5,058 nucleotides of DNA, from assembly GCA_025937115.1 (NCBI GenBank), contig JAICSB010000283.1, forward strand, positions 1 to 5,058, given 5' to 3'. This document shows, piece by piece, positions 1 through 4,630 of the stretch. The notes below the pieces were generated by a model that ran no database searches, was not told where the DNA came from, and worked only from the letters and a program-made list of their open reading frames with translations. The position numbers were made by a program, and so were the translations under genes. The first letter of the stretch is position 1, and each line of letters begins with the position of its first letter. This DNA comes from Pseudonocardiaceae bacterium. Its GTDB lineage: Bacteria; Actinomycetota; Actinomycetes; Mycobacteriales; Pseudonocardiaceae.

Positions 1-2
1 CC

Positions 3-191
3 TGCGTGGCCCAACATCGGGTGATGCTGTTGCTCGACGGCCTCGGCAACGGCGTCGGCGTCGACGTGGCCTTCGTCGCCGGTCGGTTGGTGGAACGCGA
101 GGAGGTCAGCCGGATGTCGATGCGGCAGTCCTGGTCGACCGCGTGGCAGCAGGTGCAACACCAAGCGCAATTCCTGCAACACACTGCCTAA
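3..191 (+). CDS. C-terminal end of an unrecognised protein (5' end outside window)
   Basis: This frame is open from the window edge to a TAA at 189-191, and nearly all its codons end in G or C, as expected of a real actinomycete gene. The other two forward frames either stop early or read as arginine-rich low-complexity sequence. The visible 62 or so residues include a hydrophobic, glycine-rich stretch (VMLLLDGLGNGVGVDVAFVA), then a charged segment (RLVEREEVSR), and a Trp/Gln-rich tail ending FLQHTA. I do not recognise a family. A GTG at position 6 could start a 61-residue protein, but with only five bases upstream no ribosome binding site can be judged, so a truncated larger gene is more likely. 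It lies on the same strand as the phosphatidyltransferase downstream, separated by about 176 bases. Confidence 0.5.
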   Translation, partial: CVAQHRVMLLLDGLGNGVGVDVAFVAGRLVEREEVSRMSMRQSWSTAWQQVQHQAQFLQHTA

Positions 192-257
192 GGACCAGCA
201 CTGGCGCCGTGGAGGCCTTGGACTTCGGCCGGAGACACCACGCTTCCGAAGTCGGGA

Positions 258-274
258 GCTGTCATACTGACAGC
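258..274. promoter_or_regulatory. Perfect 7+3+7 inverted repeat, possible operator
   Basis: GCTGTCA-TAC-TGACAGC is a perfect palindrome with a three-base centre. It lies in the gap between the upstream partial gene and the CDP-alcohol phosphatidyltransferase, about 95 bases before the proposed CTG start. No T-run follows it, so it is a poor intrinsic terminator. Its size and symmetry suit a dimeric regulator's binding site. This is inference: no matching regulator gene is visible in the window, and I cannot assign a clear -35/-10 pair around it. Confidence 0.35.
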
Positions 275-308
275 GCATCCTGTCCGACCGACCTCCCCGG
301 GTGGAAGC

Positions 309-371
309 ATGCCTTTCGACGTTCGCGATAAGGTCGACGCCCTGCCTCGGCTCGGGCAGGACTGGTCCTGA
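309..371 (+). CDS. Possible 20-codon upstream ORF or displaced N-terminus
   Basis: ATG at 309 opens a 20-residue frame starting MPFDVRDKVDA and ending in TGA at 369-371. Its stop overlaps the proposed CTG start of the next gene in the four bases CTGA (368-371). A purine-rich GGTGGAAG lies just before the ATG, but its spacing is short. It could be a translated leader whose termination feeds ribosomes to the CTG. It could also be the true N-terminus of the phosphatidyltransferase, separated from the body by a -1 frameshift (natural or a sequence error), or chance. Nothing about the peptide suggests an independent function. Confidence 0.2.
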   Translation: MPFDVRDKVDALPRLGQDWS

Positions 372-1033
372 GCGCATCACCGGCCGCTGATGCCCGAGGA
401 GACGCGGCTCCGCCGCCTCCGACCATCCTGTCCCACCTCGCCGACGCCGCCAATCTGCTCACTCTTAGCGGGCTTGCAGCCAGCCTCCTGGCGATCATGC
501 TGGCCATACGGGGGGTGTATGCAGGGGCCGCTATCAGCCTCGTGGGCGCCGTGGTGCTCGACTTGGTTGACGGCCCGGTGGCAAAGCGAACGCCGGGACG
601 CACCGGCGAGCAGCGTGCATTCGGAGCCAACCTCGACTCACTGGCTGACATGGTGTCGGCCGGAACTGCCCTCGGTGTTGTGATCTTGTCGTACGGCCAC
701 TTCCGGTTTGCGTACATGCCGGTGGCCGCGCTGTTCGCCGTAGCCACGGCTCTGCGACTCAGCTACTTCAACGTCCATGGCCTCGGCGCATCGGGTACGT
801 TCACCGGCTTGCCGACCGGTCATGCAATCACCGCCTTCGTGGCGCTGATGCTTTTCGATGGGCCGCTCGCTCCCGCCGCCTTCCGGGTCGCACTCAGTGC
901 TGGCGGGGTGATGTTGGCGGTGCTCATGGTCAGCCGGTTGCCTTTCCCGAAGCTGACCGGGCGTTCGTACGTCGCCTTCATCGTCTTGGACCTGGTACTG
1001 GCGGCGGCTCACGCCGCCCGCCTGATCGCCTGA
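368..1033 (+). CDS. CDP-alcohol phosphatidyltransferase, PssA-like membrane enzyme
   Basis: Enzymes of this family move a phosphatidyl or phospho-alcohol group from a CDP-linked donor to an alcohol, in the membrane. The family signature is clear: in 221-residue numbering D65, D68, G69, A72, G86, D90 and D94 form DxxDGxxA...GxxxDxxxD. A PssA-like core follows (GANLDSLADMVSAG, then LRLSYFN and FTGLPTGHA) with about five to six hydrophobic helices. The first ATG (497) would cut the conserved first helix: the same frame upstream encodes ADAANLLTLSGLAASLLAI, the usual family opening, and is open from 332. No in-frame ATG, GTG or TTG lies there. CTG 368 has AGGA (358-361) six bases upstream and is my choice; CTG 362 and CTG 428 are alternatives. 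Oddities: lysine (K73) replaces the usual arginine after the alanine, and the segment before G86 is about four residues longer than the canonical eight. The product (phosphatidylserine or another head group) is undetermined. The family call is secure; the start is not. Confidence 0.8.
   Translation: MSASPAADARGDAAPPPPTILSHLADAANLLTLSGLAASLLAIMLAIRGVYAGAAISLVGAVVLDLVDGPVAKRTPGRTGEQRAFGANLDSLADMVSAGTALGVVILSYGHFRFAYMPVAALFAVATALRLSYFNVHGLGASGTFTGLPTGHAITAFVALMLFDGPLAPAAFRVALSAGGVMLAVLMVSRLPFPKLTGRSYVAFIVLDLVLAAAHAARLIA
1000..1018 (+). terminator. GC-rich hairpin at the convergent gene ends, possible terminator
   Basis: GGCGGCG (1000-1006) and CGCCGCC (1012-1018) can form a seven-base-pair stem with a five-base loop, at the very end of the phosphatidyltransferase gene. 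The two convergent genes leave only six bases between their stop codons, so any terminator must lie within coding sequence. There is no U-tract. The same bases encode an alanine-rich C-terminus (LAAAHAARL), so the symmetry may be a by-product of codon choice. Confidence 0.25.
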
Positions 1034-1039
1034 GTGATT

Positions 1040-1774
1040 TCAGCGCCGTCGGATTGTCTTGCATACCTCGGAGTTCGCACGCTCGAGATCCACCGGGAAG
1101 TCCACTTCGACCACGGAGAAATCTGAGATGTCCAACGCCCGAACACGCATTCCCGCCGTCTCGATCGCGAACTCGATCCCCCGCTCGAAATAGTCCTGGT
1201 CGGCGCAGCGTTCGAGGTGCTCGATTAGCAGGGTCTTGTCGGACGAGGCAACGTAATTGATGCCGACGGCCTCTCCAAGTCCCCCGATTATGGCCTTCGC
1301 TAGTCGCAGGATGTAGCCGTCCCGGTCAAGGGTGTAGGTGATCTCTTCATCTCCGATGGCGGCCGTGTTGACACACACGAACGACTCGTCCGCCTTGATC
1401 ATGGGATGAATCCGCTCCAAGAGGCCGCACTCGAACACGACATCGCCGTTGAGCCATAGCACCCCGCCCGGCACCGATAACCGTAACGCAAGGAGCAGGC
1501 TCTTGGATGTGTTGGTCCGCTCGAAGCGGTGGTTGTAGGCGAAGAGCACGTGGGGGACGGCCCTCATGATCAGATCCGGCTTGTGGCCAATGACGACCAT
1601 AACCTGGGCCTGCGGGAAGGCAGCCTCCAAGTGGCGCAGCTGGCGCTGCATGATGGTCTGCCCGTCGGCCAGCGCGGTGAGCGGTTTCGGCGACGACAGC
1701 CCAAGCCGGGTGCCTATGCCAGCAGCGAGGATGACAACCTGCGGGTTTCTCAGTTCCACGACGGGAGTAAACAC
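1040..1774 (-). CDS. LicC-like nucleotidyltransferase (phosphocholine cytidylyltransferase family)
   Basis: A 244-residue NTP_transferase protein, expected to join a phosphorylated small molecule to a nucleoside monophosphate (CMP in the LicC/PntC relatives) with release of pyrophosphate in the cytoplasm. Visible motifs are the nucleotide-binding LAAGIGTRLG at 16-25 with PKPL at 29-32, TNTSKSLLLAL at 87-97, and the metal-binding NGD at 109-111. LRLAKAI (156-162) is followed by GEAVGI, and EVDFPVDLERA (223-233) supplies the second conserved acidic site. The NTSxSL and VDFPxDL segments resemble choline-phosphate or 2-aminoethylphosphonate cytidylyltransferases more than glucose-1-phosphate thymidylyltransferases. 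The start is GTG 1774 with a G-rich Shine-Dalgarno candidate about six bases before it. The gene converges on the CDP-alcohol phosphatidyltransferase, the enzyme class that would use a CDP-activated product, so a joint role is plausible. The substrate is unknown; the family is fairly sure. Confidence 0.82.
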   Translation of the reverse strand: MFTPVVELRNPQVVILAAGIGTRLGLSSPKPLTALADGQTIMQRQLRHLEAAFPQAQVMVVIGHKPDLIMRAVPHVLFAYNHRFERTNTSKSLLLALRLSVPGGVLWLNGDVVFECGLLERIHPMIKADESFVCVNTAAIGDEEITYTLDRDGYILRLAKAIIGGLGEAVGINYVASSDKTLLIEHLERCADQDYFERGIEFAIETAGMRVRALDISDFSVVEVDFPVDLERANSEVCKTIRRR

Positions 1775-1790
1775 ACGTCGCCCCCAGACG

Positions 1791-1819
1791 GCTATAAGTC
1801 CATTTCAGCCCCTTGACGA
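1791..1819 (-). promoter_or_regulatory. Weak promoter candidate for the nucleotidyltransferase
   Basis: Reading the minus strand, TCGTCA (1819-1814) and TATAGC (1796-1791) are 17 bases apart and each match four of six bases of the housekeeping -35 and -10 consensus. This would place transcription start about ten bases before the GTG at 1774, giving a very short leader. A perfect TTGACA lies further upstream (1849-1844) beside the 10-bp palindrome ACCGGCCGGT (1835-1844), but I find no -10 box at suitable distance from it. The whole 100-base gap 1775-1874 holds no other feature I can support. Confidence 0.25.
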
Positions 1820-1874
1820 ACGGTGACCTACTGGACCGGCCGGTGTCAATACGGTCATGCCAGAAAAGCATCGA

Positions 1875-2990
1875 TCATCGCGTCCGATGTGTAGTCAGCC
1901 GGTTTACCGCGGCGGCGATCCGCTCGTCGGTCGCGGTCAGCGCGACGCGGACGTGCCGGACCCCGGCAGGACCGTAGAACTCGCCGGGGGCGACGAGCAC
2001 GCCGAGTTCGGCCAGCCTGGTGACCGTGTCCCAGCACGGCTCGCCCGCGGTGCACCAGAGGTAAAGCCCACCCTGCGACTGTTGCACCCGCAGCCCGGCT
2101 CGGCCCAACGCGGGCCGTAGCAGCTCGCCGCGCCGGGCATAGCGGTCTCGTTGCTGCGCGACGTGCGTGTCGTCGGACAGAGCGGCCACCATCGCCTGCT
2201 GCACCGGCCGGGCGACGATCATCCCGGCATGTTTACGCACCGCGAGCAGGCCGGCGACGAGCTCGGGATCACCGGTCACGAAACCAGCCCGGTAGCCGGC
2301 GAGGTTGGACGACTTGGACAGCGAGTGCACCGCCAGCAGCCCGCGGTGGTCTCCCCCAGACACTCGCGGGTGTAGCACCGAGACCGGTTGCGCCGCCCAG
2401 CCCAGCGCGAGATAGCACTCGTCGGACGCCACCACCGCACCGATCTCCCGGGCTTGGCGCACCGCACTGGCTAACACTGCAGCGGGCGCGACGCCGCCGG
2501 TGGGATTGCTCGGCGAGTTCAGCCAACGCAGCCGGGTGCCTGGCGCGGCGGGCTCGGTATCAGCAAGCCGGACTGCGGTGGCACCGGCCAGCCGTGCGCC
2601 GATCTCGTAGGTGGGGTAGGCCAGTTCGGGCAGCGCGACGACATCACCGGGGCCGAGGCCGAGCAACGTGGGTAACCACGCCACCAGCTCCTTGGAGCCC
2701 ACCGTCGGCAGTACCGCCTCGGCCGGCACACCCGTGATCCCGTATCGGCGCGCCAGCGCCGCGACGGCGGCCTGGCGAAGCTCGGGCGTGCCGTGCGTGG
2801 CCGGATAGCCAGGCAGCGCCGACGCCGACGCCAGCTCCTGCCGCAGCACCTCGGGGACCGGGTCCACCGGGGTTCCGACGGACAGGTCCACCGCCCCGCC
2901 GGGGTACTCGCTGGCGAGCCGGGCTGCGGCGGAGAGGCTGTCCCAGGGGAAGTCCGGAAGATCCAGGCGCGCGCGGGCGCCCGAGGTCAT
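1875..2990 (-). CDS. dapC: Succinyl-diaminopimelate aminotransferase (DapC)
   Basis: A 371-residue fold-type I PLP aminotransferase. DapC transfers an amino group from glutamate to N-succinyl-2-amino-6-oxopimelate, giving N-succinyl-LL-diaminopimelate for lysine and peptidoglycan cross-links. Visible hallmarks: substrate-side DLSVGTPVDPVP near 35-46, YPATHGTPELRQA at 62-74, NSPSNPTG at 158-165, the pyridine-binding aspartate D190 in ASDECY, the Schiff-base lysine K226 in SLSKSSNLAGYRAGF, and a C-terminal VRVAL arginine (R348) at the usual carboxylate-binding place. SLSK-SNLAGYRAGF and the fdxA neighbour distinguish it from general aspartate aminotransferases. Length is normal. The ATG at 2990 is seven bases after the fdxA stop, and its GAGGAG Shine-Dalgarno sequence is formed by the last two codons of fdxA, so the two are probably co-transcribed and translationally coupled. 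No other lysine-pathway gene is in the window. Confidence 0.92.
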   Translation of the reverse strand: MTSGARARLDLPDFPWDSLSAAARLASEYPGGAVDLSVGTPVDPVPEVLRQELASASALPGYPATHGTPELRQAAVAALARRYGITGVPAEAVLPTVGSKELVAWLPTLLGLGPGDVVALPELAYPTYEIGARLAGATAVRLADTEPAAPGTRLRWLNSPSNPTGGVAPAAVLASAVRQAREIGAVVASDECYLALGWAAQPVSVLHPRVSGGDHRGLLAVHSLSKSSNLAGYRAGFVTGDPELVAGLLAVRKHAGMIVARPVQQAMVAALSDDTHVAQQRDRYARRGELLRPALGRAGLRVQQSQGGLYLWCTAGEPCWDTVTRLAELGVLVAPGEFYGPAGVRHVRVALTATDERIAAAVNRLTTHRTR

Positions 2991-2997
2991 CCGCCCG

Positions 2998-3321
2998 TCA
3001 CTCCTCGTTCTGCGGTGGCAGCTCGGCGACTATCGGCGGGTCGTCGTTGACCACTCCGACCTTCGATGCGCCACCGGGCGAGCCCAGCTCGGCGAAGAAG
3101 TCGGCGTTGGCCTTGGTGTAGTCCTTCCACTGCTCCGGAACGTCGTCCTCGTAATAGATGGCCTCCACCGGGCAGACGGGCTCGCAGGCACCGCAGTCGA
3201 CGCACTCGTCGGGCTGGATGTACAGCATCCGGGCGCCCTCGTAGATGCAGTCGACCGGACATTCTTCGATGCATGATCTGTCCATGACGTCCACGCACGG
3301 CTCTGCGATCACATATGTCAC
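2998..3321 (-). CDS. fdxA: 7Fe ferredoxin FdxA ([3Fe-4S][4Fe-4S])
   Basis: A 107-residue soluble low-potential electron carrier. The cysteine pattern matches seven-iron ferredoxins. By analogy with Azotobacter ferredoxin I, C9, C17 and C50 would hold the [3Fe-4S] cluster and C21, C40, C43 and C46 the [4Fe-4S] cluster, with C25 as the extra conserved cysteine. The C-terminal half carries the actinobacterial segment YTKANADFFAELGSPGGA, ending in an acidic proline-rich tail. GTG 3321 is the start because AGGAG lies seven bases upstream and translation then begins MTYVIAEPCVD, the normal N-terminus. A longer frame to 3420 adds an arginine-rich, unconserved extension across the promoter. dapC follows directly. 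FdxA proteins often serve cytochromes P450 or other redox enzymes; no such partner is visible here. Confidence 0.95.
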   Translation of the reverse strand: MTYVIAEPCVDVMDRSCIEECPVDCIYEGARMLYIQPDECVDCGACEPVCPVEAIYYEDDVPEQWKDYTKANADFFAELGSPGGASKVGVVNDDPPIVAELPPQNEE

Positions 3322-3360
3322 GGGGTTTCTCCTGCTCCTCACTGCGGTACCCGCACCGGG

Positions 3361-3391
3361 CCGTCTGCCTGCACAGTATCTCCGTCTGCCT
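3361..3391 (-). repeat. Two 10-bp direct repeats, 21 bp apart, at the fdxA promoter
   Basis: AGGCAGACGG (minus strand) occurs exactly at 3391-3382 and again at 3370-3361. The start-to-start distance is 21 bases, two turns of the helix, so a protein could bind both copies on one face. The first copy lies in the spacer between the -35 and -10 candidates and the second at the expected transcription start, which would suit a repressor. The repeat is seen directly; the operator role is inference. Confidence 0.45.
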
Positions 3392-3404
3392 AGGCGCTGC
3401 TCAA
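3375..3404 (-). promoter_or_regulatory. Promoter candidate for fdxA-dapC
   Basis: On the minus strand TTGAGC (3404-3399) and GATACT (3380-3375) are separated by 18 bases; each matches four of six consensus bases of a housekeeping promoter. Transcription would begin near 3368, leaving a leader of about 45 bases before the GTG at 3321. The leader holds the AGGAG ribosome binding site and a small inverted repeat TGCGG-TAC-CCGCA (3343-3355, plus-strand reading). A local promoter fits the fact that this is the only real gap in an otherwise overlapping gene string. Confidence 0.45.
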
Positions 3405-3416
3405 CGACCCCGCCGG

Positions 3417-3770
3417 TCACGAGCGGGCGAATGCGCGACCCAGCACGACAGCGGCCGGCACCAGGCCGGCGCCCAGCAACAGCGCCGAGCGAATGTCGGC
3501 GAGAAGTAGCACATCACCGCCCGGTCCGCCGAAGCCGAGGACACCGAGGGTGAGCAGCCAGCCCGCCAGCGGGATCGAGGCCACCACGGGGGGACCGCCC
3601 AGCTCTGCCGCGACGTGCACCAACCATGGGGTGCTCACCGCGGCGAGCGCGATGGTGATCGGTACCGGCACCGCGCCCACTCGCAGCGGGAGGTACAGCA
3701 ACTCCACCGCGGCCAGCATGAGCGCATCGACGACCAGTACCACCAGCGTGATGCGTGCGATCACGCTCAC
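3417..3770 (-). CDS. Small four-helix membrane protein next to mshB, function unknown
   Basis: A 117-residue, strongly hydrophobic protein. Four membrane segments can be read at roughly 6-28, 34-56, 63-80 and 95-112, joined by short loops. The last loop (about 81-94, GGPGGDVLLLADIR) is Gly/Pro/Asp-containing, and the C-terminus is basic (GRAFARS). No signal peptide, catalytic motif or metal site is evident. Its GTG start overlaps the mshB stop in GTGA (3770-3767), so its synthesis is coupled to MshB. As I recall, a small hypothetical membrane protein also follows mshB in mycobacteria (Rv1171 after Rv1170), and this looks like the positional equivalent, though I cannot align them here. A link to mycothiol is only suggested by position. 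Confidence 0.8.
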   Translation of the reverse strand: MSVIARITLVVLVVDALMLAAVELLYLPLRVGAVPVPITIALAAVSTPWLVHVAAELGGPPVVASIPLAGWLLTLGVLGFGGPGGDVLLLADIRSALLLGAGLVPAAVVLGRAFARS

Positions 3771-4630
3771 CGCGCCAGGCCGCCGAAGAGGTCGTCGTGC
3801 GAGCCGGTGGCCGCGCCGTGTGCGAGGGTGAAGTACTCAGTGTCAGACACTGGCCGGGCCACCCCGTCGGACAGCGCGTACGCAGCGTAAGGGCCCTGCG
3901 TCCATACCCTGACCTGGGTGGCGTGAGCGCGCATCGCCCCGAGCACCACGCCGCGGTGCGCGCTGATGTCCAACGACGTGGTCACTTCCGCATCGGCAAC
4001 GCCGGGTAGCCCATCCGATCCTGGCAGCGGGAAGGGCAGCCCAGGCGTCGCTTGGAGTGCGGCGATCCCCTCAGCCACCGCCGAGGCGGGCTGTACCGCC
4101 CAGAACACCCGGGCTACCTCGGATATCCGCGGCGCCGCGGCCATCGTCACGTGGTGGGCCCGGACGTGATCGGGGTGCCCGTAGCCGCCGTCCGGACCGT
4201 AGCTCACCACGACCTGGGGACGCACCGCCTCGAGCACCTCGACCAGCGCGTCGACCTGCTCATCGAGGTGCCCGGCGGCGAATGCCCGCGGGTGCAGGTC
4301 CGCTGGCGCGGTTGCCCGGGCGCCGGGTTGTGCGACCATGCCGGAGTCGCGCCACCGGCCGATCCCGCCGAGAAACCGCTGGTCGGTGACGCCGAGCACG
4401 GCACAAGCCGCGTGCAACTCGGCCACCCGGTAGCCGCCGAGCTGGTCGGCAGCACCGGCGGCCAGACCGCGCAACTTCTCGGTGATCACCTCACCCTGCT
4501 CACCGAGCGTGCAGGTCACCACCGTCACCGCGACCCCAGCCGCGACATACCGCGCGATCGTCCCGCCGGTCCACAACGTCTCATCGTCCGGATGCGCATG
4601 CACCACCACCAACCGCCGCGACACGCTCAT
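3767..4630 (-). CDS. mshB: N-acetyl-GlcN-inositol deacetylase MshB (mycothiol biosynthesis)
   Basis: A 287-residue zinc-dependent deacetylase of the PIG-L/LmbE family. MshB removes the acetyl group from 1-O-(2-acetamido-2-deoxy-glucopyranosyl)-myo-inositol, giving GlcN-Ins, to which MshC then adds cysteine. The N-terminal AHPDDE motif supplies H13, D15 and D16, and YGHPDH supplies Y150, H152 and H155. Compared with the M. tuberculosis enzyme (H13, D16, H147 zinc ligands; D15 base; Y142 and H144 helpers) the second group is shifted by eight positions, with every residue kept. [15 protein letters not shown] after the first motif is MshB-like rather than the SSKG form of the related amidase Mca. 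The ATG at 4630 overlaps the transporter-ATPase stop in ATGA (4630-4627) and has a long purine Shine-Dalgarno tract before it. The gene ends in a GTGA overlap with the next one. An intact active site and normal length suggest a working enzyme. Confidence 0.94.
   Translation of the reverse strand: MSVSRRLVVVHAHPDDETLWTGGTIARYVAAGVAVTVVTCTLGEQGEVITEKLRGLAAGAADQLGGYRVAELHAACAVLGVTDQRFLGGIGRWRDSGMVAQPGARATAPADLHPRAFAAGHLDEQVDALVEVLEAVRPQVVVSYGPDGGYGHPDHVRAHHVTMAAAPRISEVARVFWAVQPASAVAEGIAALQATPGLPFPLPGSDGLPGVADAEVTTSLDISAHRGVVLGAMRAHATQVRVWTQGPYAAYALSDGVARPVSDTEYFTLAHGAATGSHDDLFGGLAR

Noticed and set aside
390..683. Plus-strand frame starting ATG 390
   Set aside because: Reads Pro/Ser/Cys/Trp-rich and runs out of frame through the conserved DxxDG signature of the phosphatidyltransferase.
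262..747. Minus-strand frame across the phosphatidyltransferase start region
   Set aside because: Low-complexity Ala/Arg/Ser/Pro sequence without a recognisable domain, opposite the conserved membrane-enzyme frame.
1835..1844. ACCGGCCGGT palindrome after dapC as a terminator
   Set aside because: It has no loop and no T-run; short GC palindromes are common at this base composition.
1347..1871. Minus-strand frame overlapping the nucleotidyltransferase with an ATG further upstream
   Set aside because: It is a shifted frame of the nucleotidyltransferase gene and holds none of its motifs.
3322..3420. N-terminal extension of the ferredoxin to GTG 3420
   Set aside because: Adds 33 arginine-rich residues not typical of FdxA and crosses the promoter; GTG 3321 has a good ribosome site and the normal N-terminus.
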